A DNA stretch of 15,124 bases from an uncultured Clostridia bacterium (GTDB taxonomy: Bacteria > Bacillota > Clostridia > TANB77 > CAG-508), in contig CAQPRV010000130.1 in the NCBI GenBank assembly GCA_948857205.1, positions 1 to 15,124 of the forward strand. Direction: 5' to 3'. Shown here one piece after another: positions 1 through 7,485 of this stretch (within the stretch, counting starts at the first letter, position 1; every line of letters starts with the position of its first letter). Under the pieces are notes generated by a model, which made no database searches, was not told the DNA's origin, and saw nothing but the letters and a program-made list of their open reading frames with translations. The position numbers and the translations under genes are program-made.

Positions 1-233
1 AGTATTTTTGTCGTATTTTTTTATTTTTATATTCTTTTTACCAATATATCTCTTGAAACCTGCATAACTTCATGTCGTTACATTTTTATTACAAATTTTA
101 CCCTTACGGATTTATATTGTTTCAACTAACGAAAATATTCTCTATATATCTATTCTAACATCATATCGAATAATAACCTTCACTTGCGAAAAGTCAAAAC
201 TTGAAATTCTTCTTTAAATAAACAAACTATAGA
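1..233. other. Gene-free left edge
   Basis: This is AT-rich sequence downstream of the histidine kinase stop codon. I see no ORF with a ribosome binding site, no convincing terminator hairpin with a U-tract, and no repeat shared with the rest of the window. The kinase transcript may end here or run on beyond the window. Confidence 0.5.
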
Positions 234-1499
234 TTAACTTGTAAAATTAACACAAAAAGTAGTAAATCCATTTTCTGATTTAACAAAAATTTTGCCATTA
301 TGATTAATAACAATATTTTTTGCAATTGCAAGACCTAATCCATACCTATTACTATCCCTATTTCTTGACACATCACCTCTATAAAATCTTTCAAAAATCT
401 TAACCTGTAAATCCTTAGGAATTTCATCACCTTTATTAGTAACCCTTAAGACAATAGAATTTTTTTCTCTTATTAAACTAACAATTATTTCGCTATCCTT
501 TATATTAGAATGATTTATTGCATTATCAATAAGTATTGCAACTAATTGTTTCATTTGATTACTATTACAACTCATATTTATATCTTCTTGAATATTATAA
601 TCGAATTTTATCTTTTTTTCATATATTAAGCTTTCAAAAGTTAATAAAGAAGTTTCTATTATTTTCGACAAATTATTAAAGGCATAATTTTCCTTACTTA
701 TTCCATTTTCCAATTTTGCTAAATCTAATAAATCTGATATTAAAGCATTCATCCTTTCAGTTTCCAGTTTAATATTATTTAACCACTTTTTCTCTTGTGG
801 TTCATTTTCTAAAGCTTCTGCATTAGCCATTACAACTGCTATTGGAGTTTTTAATTCATGTGATGCATCTGTTATAAATTGCTTTTGTTTATTAAAAGTT
901 TCTATAACAGGTTTAATAATCCAACTTGTCAATTTAAACGAAACTATTATAATTACTATTTCTAAAAATATAAATATAATAATAGAATTTTTAAGTATTT
1001 TTAATAAATTATTTTTTACTGTAGTATTATCTACAATAGTTAATAAATTATGACCTTTAAAAGAATAAGAATAATCATCAATATATAAATTACCTATATT
1101 AATATTTTTCTTATTATCTTTACTTAAAAACTTTTCTGCAAGCTCTTTTATTTCATCCTCTGAAATATCCTCTTGAGAATGATTAATAACTTCTATTATT
1201 TTGTTAAACTCATCATAAATTACAGAATAGGCTATTGTATCCATAAAAATAGGTGACTTTTCTTTATCTATTATAATATCATTATTTTCCTTTTTATCAG
1301 TGTTTTCCTCTCGTTTTATATCTGGCATTTTAAAAGCACCATCTTTAAATCTTCTATCATCTAATCTCATCAAACTATTTTTAATATCAGTCTTTTCTTG
1401 GTAATAATATTGATAATTAAAAATACATAATATACTTATTAGAAAAATAGTTAATATAGAGAATATAACATAAAAAATCTTTTTCTCTAATTTATCCAT
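234..1499 (-). CDS. Sensor histidine kinase, two-component system
   Basis: Membrane histidine kinase of 421 residues, presumed partner of the adjacent OmpR-type regulator. Seen: an N-terminal membrane segment at about residues 8-28, an extracellular sensor region of about 135 residues with a charged stretch rich in K, E and D, and a second membrane segment at about 171-190. The HisKA motif is ASHELKTP (phospho-acceptor His214), the N-box is IDNAINHS, the G1 box is degenerate (TNKGDEIP), the F-box is FERFYRGD and the G2 box is YGLGLAIAK. The domain order is that of a complete kinase. I place the start at the second Met (1499). The ATG at 1511 directly abuts the AAAGGA, so that AAAGGA cannot act as its ribosome binding site; it lies 12 bases before the chosen ATG. 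The 179-base gap from the regulator holds three tandem hairpin repeats. The signal sensed is unknown; the context points to envelope stress or the exporter substrate. Confidence 0.93.
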   Translation of the reverse strand: MDKLEKKIFYVIFSILTIFLISILCIFNYQYYYQEKTDIKNSLMRLDDRRFKDGAFKMPDIKREENTDKKENNDIIIDKEKSPIFMDTIAYSVIYDEFNKIIEVINHSQEDISEDEIKELAEKFLSKDNKKNINIGNLYIDDYSYSFKGHNLLTIVDNTTVKNNLLKILKNSIIIFIFLEIVIIIVSFKLTSWIIKPVIETFNKQKQFITDASHELKTPIAVVMANAEALENEPQEKKWLNNIKLETERMNALISDLLDLAKLENGISKENYAFNNLSKIIETSLLTFESLIYEKKIKFDYNIQEDINMSCNSNQMKQLVAILIDNAINHSNIKDSEIIVSLIREKNSIVLRVTNKGDEIPKDLQVKIFERFYRGDVSRNRDSNRYGLGLAIAKNIVINHNGKIFVKSENGFTTFCVNFTS

Positions 1500-1510
1500 C
1501 TTTATTACCA

Positions 1511-1681
1511 TTCCTTTCTTAAAAGCTCAAATTAGTATGAATAATTTTCCATGTTTTGGATAATATTCAACCTTAATCTCCTTCTTAAAAGTCCTAATTT
1601 TGTTGAAAAAGAATTTTTCGCCTTTAATTTTCTTCCTTCTTAAGGCACAAATATAGTTAGAAAAGAACTTTTCAACCTTTA
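1511..1681 (-). repeat. Three tandem hairpin/Shine-Dalgarno leader repeats
   Basis: Read on the minus strand, three degenerate units of about 51-64 bases follow each other between regulator and kinase: 1681-1626, 1625-1575 and 1574-1511. Each starts AAGGTTGAA or AAAGGCGAA, then has a stem-loop (for example GTTGAAAAG against CTTTTCTAAC), a spacer near ATTTGTG, and CCTTAAGAAGGA or TTTTAAGAAGGAG. The first unit begins at the regulator stop codon. The last unit supplies the kinase ribosome binding site. A fourth copy leads the MATE gene at 9938-9997. Confidence 0.7.
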
Positions 1682-2356
1682 CACCTCTAATTTATATCCT
1701 AACCCTCGTAAAGCTTTTATTTGAGCATTAGAACCAATTATTTTTATCTTCTTTCTTACAAAAGAAATATATGCCTCCAAATTATTTGACTCTGCTTCAC
1801 TATCTAATCCCCAAACCTTATCATAAATTTGTTCTTTCGATAATACTTGATTCGCATTATTTATTAAAATTTCCAATAGCAAAAACTCTTTGCACATAAC
1901 CTCAATCGATTCCTTTGTTGTTTTACAAAAAAGAGTAGTTGTTTTTATATTTAACTTTAAATCTCCCGCTTCTAAATAATCTTTTTGAAACTGTGAATTA
2001 TTAGTTCTCAATTGTGCATTAACTCTTGCTACTAACTCATCAATATGGAAAGGCTTTGTCAAATAATCATTTGCCCCAAAATCAAAGCCTGCCAATTTAT
2101 CTTCCAACATAGCTTTAGCAGTTAGCATTATTACTTTAGATTCTATTTTCTCTCTTCTAATTTTCTCTAGTATTTCAAATCCATTTACCTTAGGTAACAT
2201 CACATCTAAAATAATAAGATCATAGATATTAGTTAAAGCATTATCTAAGCCCTGTTCACCATCAGTAAAAACATCAACTATAAATTGTTCCTTCTTTAAC
2301 CTACTAGCTATTACATCTGCTATTTTAAACTCATCTTCAACAATTAAAATTCTCAT
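1679..2356 (-). CDS. OmpR-family response regulator
   Basis: Cytoplasmic DNA-binding response regulator of 225 residues. Receiver domain at about residues 1-115: acidic pocket VEDE at 6-9, phospho-acceptor Asp51 in LIILDVMLP, switch Thr79 and conserved Lys101 in LTKPF. A winged-helix effector domain covers about 128-223, ending in the typical KALRGLGYKLEV. The start is set at 2356 (MRILIVEDE) because AGAAGGTGATAATA precedes that ATG. The upstream in-frame TTG at 2374 would put this binding site inside the coding region. The gene lies downstream of the exporter genes and upstream of its kinase, on the same strand, and has its own extended -10 promoter. It probably controls the exporter operon through the phased repeats at 7480-7497 (inference). 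Confidence 0.95.
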   Translation of the reverse strand: MRILIVEDEFKIADVIASRLKKEQFIVDVFTDGEQGLDNALTNIYDLIILDVMLPKVNGFEILEKIRREKIESKVIMLTAKAMLEDKLAGFDFGANDYLTKPFHIDELVARVNAQLRTNNSQFQKDYLEAGDLKLNIKTTTLFCKTTKESIEVMCKEFLLLEILINNANQVLSKEQIYDKVWGLDSEAESNNLEAYISFVRKKIKIIGSNAQIKALRGLGYKLEV

Positions 2357-2373
2357 TATTATCACCTTCTTCA

Positions 2374-2382
2374 ATTATAACA
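2374..2382 (-). promoter_or_regulatory. Extended -10 promoter of the two-component genes
   Basis: On the minus strand the sequence reads TGTTATAAT, a perfect extended -10 element, followed within a few bases by the regulator ribosome binding site. No -35 is visible; that position falls in the arm of the inverted repeat at 2392-2468. The leader would be very short. The MATE promoter shares the core TATGTTATAAT. Confidence 0.6.
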
Positions 2383-2391
2383 TATTTAAAG

Positions 2392-2468
2392 GATTTTGGG
2401 GACGGAGGAAAAAATCATCAATAATAACAAATATGAGAGTGATGATTTTTTCCTCCGTCCCCAGAATC
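2392..2468. repeat. REP-like long inverted repeat
   Basis: Two perfect 24-base arms (2397-2420 and 2440-2463) surround a 19-base spacer. Allowing one mismatch extends the stem to about 29 bp. The arms start TGGGGACGGAGGAAAAAA, far richer in G+C than the flanks. No U-tract follows on either strand, so it is not a standard terminator. The GGGGACGG ends recall REP-type intergenic repeats mobilised by RayT-like Y1 transposases in Firmicutes (from memory, not searched). It separates the short adaptor gene from the regulator promoter. Confidence 0.75.
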
Positions 2469-2476
2469 ATGATTAT

Positions 2477-3124
2477 TTAAATTTCGACACTTCCAGTCAT
2501 ACCAATTTTTATATTACCCTTATTTTCGAAATTAACAATAGCAGTAAAGTTTCCATTACTAGCAGTACTACTTATATTAGTAACATATCCTTCAAGAATT
2601 GTATCATCTAATGCAGATATTTTAATTTTTGCACTTTTGCCAACATAGATATTACTAATTTTGGTTTCATCCACTTTGAATTTTATAGCAAGATTATTAA
2701 TAGAAGAAACTGAAATATAATGTTCATTATTACAAATTCCATTAACAGAAGGAAGCTTTAGCTTTGTTATAACACAATCATAAGGAGCTATTAAATAAGT
2801 TCCATTTGTATATTTTAAAAGATTTTCTCCTTTTTTTACTTCTTGATTAGCTTGCACATAAATTTCTGATAAATAATAAGTTGCATGTAATTCAATATTT
2901 TCAGTTAATCCAGAAATTACTTCTGATGTTGCTTGTATTGTTTTATTTGAATTAGATGTATTTATACTATTGTTAAAATCCATGTTTTTATTATCTATAT
3001 TTGATATCTGATTTTTAAATATTTGTGCTTCATCTTCTTTTGTAAAATAAATTATAAGCATAATACTAAGAACAATAACTAATAAAACTATAAGAATTAT
3101 TCTTTTATCTATATTCTTTTTCAC
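2477..3124 (-). CDS. Short membrane fusion (HlyD/MacA-like) adaptor
   Basis: Predicted membrane-anchored adaptor of 215 residues: N-terminal membrane segment at about 8-26, polar linker at 30-65, lipoyl-like domain at about 67-125 with KKGENLLKYTNGTYLIAPYD, and a beta-barrel-like region to about 215. It is clearly a paralogue of the adaptor at 6144-7142 (shared VKKGENLLKY/NGTYL.APYD and VNFEN/VSFEN.G..K.GM). It stops right after GMTGSVEI and lacks the membrane-proximal C-terminal domain its paralogue has. No alpha-hairpin interrupts the lipoyl halves. The start is GTG, with AAAGGAG 9 bases upstream. The REP-like repeat begins a few bases after the stop, so a 3' truncation linked to that element is possible. 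It may also be a natural accessory adaptor. Confidence 0.85.
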   Translation of the reverse strand: MKKNIDKRIILIVLLVIVLSIMLIIYFTKEDEAQIFKNQISNIDNKNMDFNNSINTSNSNKTIQATSEVISGLTENIELHATYYLSEIYVQANQEVKKGENLLKYTNGTYLIAPYDCVITKLKLPSVNGICNNEHYISVSSINNLAIKFKVDETKISNIYVGKSAKIKISALDDTILEGYVTNISSTASNGNFTAIVNFENKGNIKIGMTGSVEI

Positions 3125-3167
3125 TTTTAATCTCTCCTTTTGCTAAGGTTAATTTCGTAAAATATTT

Positions 3168-4244
3168 TTATTCAATTATTGCATAAATTCTATAGGTCCT
3201 AACTGCACCATTTTCAGCAGTAATATTTACTATTATCTTATTAGTTCCTGTTTTTAAATCCTCATTTCCATGAATACATATTGTTGCTGTATTATCTTCT
3301 TTTTCAGTAATAATATTAACAGTTGATGTACCTTTTGTAAGATTTACAAAATAAGTATTATTATCTTTGCAAAATTCTTTATTTAAATCATACCCATCTA
3401 TATATAAATTACTTAAATAATTATTGTTAGAACCTTTATATTTTATTGTTTCAGTTGTTTGTTGATTTGAATTTAAGCTTTTAGTTTCTACACTTTGTAT
3501 AGTTTCTTTTGATGTAAGATTTTTACTATTTGTTATTTTTTCTGAGCTCTCAACTGTTTGAAGTTTCTTCGTATTTTCATTTTTTTCTTGATCCTTATTA
3601 TTTAGTTCTTCTTTATTATTTAAAATTGATGTATCTTCTTGTTTTGGTTCATCTTTTTTATTATCTTCTACAGGCATATTTTCTTGTTTTTTATCTTGTT
3701 CTTTTGAAGCACTATTTTCCTCTTGCTCGTTTTTTTCTTGATTACTATCTTTATTATCTTGTTCTTTTTGAGTTTCATCTTCTTTATTCTCTGTATTATC
3801 CTGTTCTTTTTTGTTCTCAATAATAGAAACTTGAACTTTCTCTGTTTTACTTTCATCTTCCTTATCTGAATTTGTAATGCAAGCAACAAAACTTATAGTA
3901 TCTCCAACCTTTTTATCTTCTGAAATTTTATAAGTTAATGATATCTTACTTAAATTTGTTACTGTCTTGTCAATTTCTATGTAAATTTCATTATCATCTT
4001 TATTTAACACAATATCTTCCTTAGCATTTACATCAAATAATTGTGTATCAGCTATTAAGACAAACTTAAACTTTTCATATTCTATTTTGTTTAAATTAAT
4101 AATCATTTCAATATTTTCTTGTTTTGAAACTTCCTTTTGCTTAATCTCAAAAAAACTGTCTACTGCATATACCTTATGCAAGGGAAGTATAATTGAAATA
4201 ATTAAAATTACAACTAATATTAATATTTCTATTTTCTTAAACAT
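3168..4244 (-). CDS. Exported protein with charged linker and cadherin-like beta-sandwich domain
   Basis: Predicted secreted or surface protein of 358 residues. Seen: a signal peptide or anchor at 1-27 (hydrophobic core, then VYAVDS, possible cleavage after YA). A beta-rich domain covers about 29-143, which I can only describe as cohesin/adhesin-like. A very polar K/E/D/N/Q low-complexity linker covers about 144-268, and a C-terminal domain about 268-358. The pattern SNLYIDGYDLN...NTYFV...V.I....DNTATI...G......G.N.I.V.VTAENG..RTY.I matches the cadherin-like beta-sandwich family (PF12733-type) from memory. There is no LPXTG motif. Its ribosome binding site is GAAGGTG, 8 bases upstream. It sits between the permease and the short adaptor in the exporter operon, so it may bind substrate or cell wall on the outer face (inference). 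The linker DNA is strongly strand-biased and yields false ORFs in other frames. Confidence 0.85.
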   Translation of the reverse strand: MFKKIEILILVVILIISIILPLHKVYAVDSFFEIKQKEVSKQENIEMIINLNKIEYEKFKFVLIADTQLFDVNAKEDIVLNKDDNEIYIEIDKTVTNLSKISLTYKISEDKKVGDTISFVACITNSDKEDESKTEKVQVSIIENKKEQDNTENKEDETQKEQDNKDSNQEKNEQEENSASKEQDKKQENMPVEDNKKDEPKQEDTSILNNKEELNNKDQEKNENTKKLQTVESSEKITNSKNLTSKETIQSVETKSLNSNQQTTETIKYKGSNNNYLSNLYIDGYDLNKEFCKDNNTYFVNLTKGTSTVNIITEKEDNTATICIHGNEDLKTGTNKIIVNITAENGAVRTYRIYAIIE

Positions 4245-4265
4245 ATATATTCACCTTCTTTTTAT

Positions 4266-5435
4266 TTAGTCTGCATGCAAAGCATCTATTGGATTTAATT
4301 TTGATGCTTTATTTGCTGGAAATATTCCAAATACTATTCCTATAATACTACTAGATAAAAATGAGATTACAAGGATTGATGTATTTGAAGAAAAAGTATA
4401 ACCCATATTTCCCAACAAAGTGCCTATTAATAAACCACATAAAATTCCTATAATTCCACCACATATACAAAGTACTAGTGCTTCTATCAAAAATTGTACT
4501 AATATATCCTTTCTTTTAGCACCCAAAGCTTTTCGTATCCCTATTTCTTTTGTTCGTTCTGTAACAGAAACTAACATTACATTCATAACACCTATTCCTC
4601 CTACAATTAGCGAAATACTTGCAATTCCACCTAACAACAAAGATAAAGTATTATTAACACTTTCCATAGTATCTAGCATTGAAGCTTGAGATGATACACT
4701 AAAATAATCTGTAGTAATACCTAAGGAGCTTTTTATATAATTTTCAATTATGGTAGTTGTTTTATCAATTAAAGCTTCATCTTTAACTTTAATGTATAAA
4801 TTATTTACACTTGTATCACTACCTAAATATTTAGCAGTTGTATATGGTATAATTAACATCTCATCAATATTACTTCCAATATTACTTCCCATAGCAGTCA
4901 AAACACCTATTACCTTATAATTGTCTCCATCTATTTTTATATCTTGACCAACTGGATTACTTAAATTAAATAAAGACTCTGCTATATCGTTTCCTAATAA
5001 ACAAACTTTACTATTATTCTCTAAATCAATACTAGATAATAATCTACCTGAACTTATTGTAAGCTTTGTTACTTCCATATAGTTGTCTGTTGTAGCAATT
5101 ATATTTGCTCTTTCTGAAGTAGTAGCTTCCCTACTTACTGTACTACTAACTGTTTTATATGGTGCAACTTTTTCTATATTATTAAGGTTTAAAATATCAT
5201 CTAATTGGCTATATTCTAAACTTGTATCACTAGATTTAATATTTAGTGTTAAAATATCTGTTCCCAGTGATTTAACTTGTGATGAAACTTGACTCGTAGA
5301 TCCATTTCCTATTCCTACTAAAATTATAACTGATGCAATACCAATAATTAATCCAAGCATTGTCAAAGTAGATCTTAATTTATTATTTGCAATATTTTTT
5401 AACGAACCTATTAGTATATTTATAAATTTAGTCAT
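4266..5435 (-). CDS. MacB/YknZ-type ABC exporter permease
   Basis: Membrane permease of 389 residues with the MacB/FtsX architecture. Seen: one membrane helix at about 24-44 (LTMLGLIIGIASVIILVGIG), a large extracytoplasmic MacB periplasmic-core-type domain to about 260, then three helices at about 268-290, 315-342 and 352-375. Between the first two of these is the FtsX coupling segment SVTERTKEIGIRKALGAKRKDI. The C-terminus ANKASKLNPIDALHAD is typical of the family. The ATG overlaps the ATPase stop by one base (TAATG), implying translational coupling, with GAGGAGG about 10 bases upstream. It works with the ATPase at 5435-6109 and the adaptor at 6144-7142. The family acts by mechanotransmission, moving substrate from the outer membrane face outward. 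The substrate is unknown: peptide, lipopeptide, antibiotic or lipoprotein are all possible. Confidence 0.94.
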   Translation of the reverse strand: MTKFINILIGSLKNIANNKLRSTLTMLGLIIGIASVIILVGIGNGSTSQVSSQVKSLGTDILTLNIKSSDTSLEYSQLDDILNLNNIEKVAPYKTVSSTVSREATTSERANIIATTDNYMEVTKLTISSGRLLSSIDLENNSKVCLLGNDIAESLFNLSNPVGQDIKIDGDNYKVIGVLTAMGSNIGSNIDEMLIIPYTTAKYLGSDTSVNNLYIKVKDEALIDKTTTIIENYIKSSLGITTDYFSVSSQASMLDTMESVNNTLSLLLGGIASISLIVGGIGVMNVMLVSVTERTKEIGIRKALGAKRKDILVQFLIEALVLCICGGIIGILCGLLIGTLLGNMGYTFSSNTSILVISFLSSSIIGIVFGIFPANKASKLNPIDALHAD

Positions 5436-6109
5436 TAATAAATTCCCTCCTCATATAGTCTACCATCAGATATTTTTACAATTCTTTTTGCTTTTTTTGC
5501 TACATTAATATCATGTGTTATAAGTATTATTGTTTGCTCCATATTATTTAGTTCTTCTAATACCTTCATAATTTCTAAGCTAGTCTTAGAATCTAAAGCT
5601 CCTGTAGGTTCATCTGCAAGTATTATTTCTGGTTCACAAGAAATTGCTCTTGCTATTGCAACTCTTTGTTGTTGCCCTCCTGATAATTGATTTGGTAGAT
5701 GCTTCTCTCTTCCCTTTAATCCCACTTTTTCCATAAGCTTATAAGCTCTTTTTTTAGCTTCATCCTTTTTCAAACCTTTATATATTAAAGGTATTTGTAT
5801 ATTTTCAATTGCTGAAAGTTTTCCAAGTAAATTAAAATTTTGAAATATAAATCCTATTTTATTGTTTCTAATTATTGATAATTGGTTTTGAGATGCTTTA
5901 TCTATTTTTATACTATCTAAATTATAGGTTCCTGAATCTGGAACATCAAGTAAACCTAATATATTCATTAAGGTAGATTTTCCTGAACCTGATGGTCCTA
6001 TAATTGAAACAAACTCTCCTTTATTAACTTTAAAATTAATATTGTCTAAAGCTTTTATAGTTTCTCCTCCAAGATGAAAGCTTTTATTAATATCTTTTAG
6101 TTCTATCAA
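5435..6109 (-). CDS. ABC exporter ATP-binding protein (MacB/LolD/YknY type)
   Basis: Cytoplasmic ATPase of 224 residues that powers the adjacent permease. Complete motifs: Walker A GPSGSGKST at 38-46, Q-loop Gln90 (FIFQNFNLL), signature LSGGQQQR at 142-149, Walker B IILADEP at 162-168 with catalytic Glu167, D-loop GALDSKT, and switch His199 (LITHD). Length and sequence fit the MacB/LolD/FtsE class. The start codon is TTG at 6109, preceded by AAAGGAG at 8 bases. No in-frame ATG lies nearby, and the ATG six bases upstream is in another frame. Its stop overlaps the permease start. Confidence 0.96.
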   Translation of the reverse strand: MIELKDINKSFHLGGETIKALDNINFKVNKGEFVSIIGPSGSGKSTLMNILGLLDVPDSGTYNLDSIKIDKASQNQLSIIRNNKIGFIFQNFNLLGKLSAIENIQIPLIYKGLKKDEAKKRAYKLMEKVGLKGREKHLPNQLSGGQQQRVAIARAISCEPEIILADEPTGALDSKTSLEIMKVLEELNNMEQTIILITHDINVAKKAKRIVKISDGRLYEEGIY

Positions 6110-6143
6110 GTTCCATTCTCCTTTCTTATTAAGTAAATTAATT

Positions 6144-7142
6144 CTAATTATTTTTCATAGAAGGCATTTCTCCTCCACTTGACATTCCACCATATCCCAT
6201 ATCAGGTGGCATAGATGATTTATCGAAGTTTTGCTTACTATTAGCTTCATCTCTCATCTCAAACCCACCCTTGTTACTATTTTTATTACTATTTCTCACT
6301 GTATTTTGCTTTGTTGTTGTAACTACTTGAACAATTTGACCTTCTTCTAGTCCTGATGTGACTTGAACATATTCATCATTTGAAAGACCTGTTTGAATTT
6401 CGGTTTCTTTTATTTCTCCATTTTCTACTAGCCTTACATATTTTTTGTTATTTGTTGTTTGTACTGAATTAATTGGTACTGTTAAAACATCTCTTAATTC
6501 TTTGATATTTATAGTACAAGAAACAGACATACCTAATTTAGCAGTGCCGTCGTTTTCAAAACTTACTATTGTAGCAAAATTTGTACCACTTGATGAATAG
6601 GTTCCTATTCCATCTATTTTAGTTATTTTTCCTACATATTTTTTACTTGTATCTGAAGTTAAAGTAACTTCAACTTCTTGATTTAAACTTATATTTGCTA
6701 TTTCATTTTCGTTAATTGTAAGTGTGGTTGTTAAATTCTTTAATCCTTTAACTTCAACATAATTACTAGAAGTTGCTTTTGTTCCAGTATTAGGTGCTGA
6801 ATAACTTGATACTACTAAATCATATGGTGCTACTAAATAGGTTCCATTAGAATATTTTAAAAGATTTTCTCCCTCTTTAACTGTATCATCATCTTCTACA
6901 CACATCATTTCAAAATATTTAGTAGTATCAATTGTAAGCTTTTCTGTTGTCGCCGTTCCTATTTCTCCAGTTGCTGTGAGTGTTTTATTTATTGTTCTTT
7001 TGCTTACTTCTTTTTCTTCAATTGTTGTATTAGTTGCTGAAACCTCTGTGTTTAATCCTATTTGTTTTCCAATAAAAAATGTAATTGTTGAAATTATTAT
7101 AATTAGAATTGTTATTGATATAGTTTTTCTAATTTTTTTCAT
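6144..7142 (-). CDS. Membrane fusion adaptor of the ABC exporter (YknX/MacA-like), Met-rich tail
   Basis: Membrane-anchored adaptor of 332 residues. Seen: N-terminal membrane segment at 7-25, lipoyl-like domain at about 52-115 with TVKEGENLLKYSNGTYLVAPYD, beta-barrel at about 128-212, and membrane-proximal domain at about 214-275 (VLTVPINSVQ, YVRLVENGEIKETEIQTGL, VTSGLEEGQIVQV). A disordered tail at 276-332 carries six Met residues (296, 311, 315, 320, 326, 329) among Gly and Pro, for example SSMPPDMGYGGMSSGGEMPS. The two lipoyl halves join directly with no coiled-coil hairpin. In Gram-negative MacA that hairpin docks on TolC, so its absence fits a cell without an outer membrane. Strong GGGAGGAAGG binding site. 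The gene leads into the ATPase after a 34-base gap. Confidence 0.93.
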   Translation of the reverse strand: MKKIRKTISITILIIIISTITFFIGKQIGLNTEVSATNTTIEEKEVSKRTINKTLTATGEIGTATTEKLTIDTTKYFEMMCVEDDDTVKEGENLLKYSNGTYLVAPYDLVVSSYSAPNTGTKATSSNYVEVKGLKNLTTTLTINENEIANISLNQEVEVTLTSDTSKKYVGKITKIDGIGTYSSSGTNFATIVSFENDGTAKLGMSVSCTINIKELRDVLTVPINSVQTTNNKKYVRLVENGEIKETEIQTGLSNDEYVQVTSGLEEGQIVQVVTTTKQNTVRNSNKNSNKGGFEMRDEANSKQNFDKSSMPPDMGYGGMSSGGEMPSMKNN

Positions 7143-7202
7143 ATTTGCTTTTCCTTCCTCCCTATAGCTTTTTTATAAGATACTCTTTTTGCTAATTATT
7201 TT

Positions 7203-7439
7203 TTAGCTATCTGAAGATGTACTGTTTAAATTGTCTTGATTGACTTTGTTGTCACTTTGTCTGTCTCTTATTTGCCCTCCTTTTTCAAGCATGTTTCCAT
7301 CCATAGATGTTGGTGGCTCTCCTCTTTCCATTCTGTCCATTTGTTTATTGTCATTTCCTTTTAATACTAGGAATACACCTGTTGCTATTATTGCTCCTAT
7401 TAGTATCCCTATTATTAACATTAAAATTTCTTTTTTCAT
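7203..7439 (-). CDS. Small membrane-anchored protein, first gene of the exporter operon
   Basis: Unrecognised 78-residue protein. Seen: one membrane helix at about 4-26 with small-residue motifs (LIIGILIGAIIATGVFLVL), then a very hydrophilic tail containing DRMERGEPPTSMDGNML and a Ser/Asn/Asp-rich end. The glycine-rich helix and the Met/Pro/Gly part of the tail resemble the tail of the next gene's adaptor. AGGAGG lies 7-8 bases before the ATG, and the gene follows the phased-repeat promoter directly, so it is very probably expressed. The gap to the adaptor is 60 bases. Possible roles: accessory subunit of the exporter, analogous in position to YknW-like helpers, or a sensor partner of the kinase. 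No function can be assigned from sequence. Confidence 0.8.
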   Translation of the reverse strand: MKKEILMLIIGILIGAIIATGVFLVLKGNDNKQMDRMERGEPPTSMDGNMLEKGGQIRDRQSDNKVNQDNLNSTSSDS

Positions 7440-7451
7440 AACTATACCTCC

Positions 7452-7485
7452 TTAATCTTTTTTTAATATAAATTAAAAAGATTAA
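7452..7485 (-). repeat. Leader inverted repeat beside the ribosome binding site
   Basis: Perfect 11-base arms TTAATCTTTTT and AAAAAGATTAA (7452-7462 and 7475-7485) with a 12-base centre. The right-hand arm overlaps the second regulator half-site, and the left-hand arm abuts the AGGAGG of the 78-residue gene. It may be chance in such AT-rich DNA, or part of an operator. Confidence 0.4.

Noticed and set aside
2357..2374. Longer regulator start reading MKKVII before MRILIVEDE
   Set aside because: It is a TTG whose first codons are the AGAAGGTG ribosome binding site of the proper ATG at 2356. Receiver domains typically begin at RILIVEDE.
2396..2611. Plus-strand ORF of 71 residues
   Set aside because: It begins inside the inverted repeat and runs antisense to the short adaptor gene. 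No binding site and no recognisable protein.
3530..3889. Overlapping ORFs on both strands within the cadherin-like protein gene
   Set aside because: They are shadows of the low-complexity K/E/D/Q linker, giving runs of Y/F/L or K/I. Composition artefacts.
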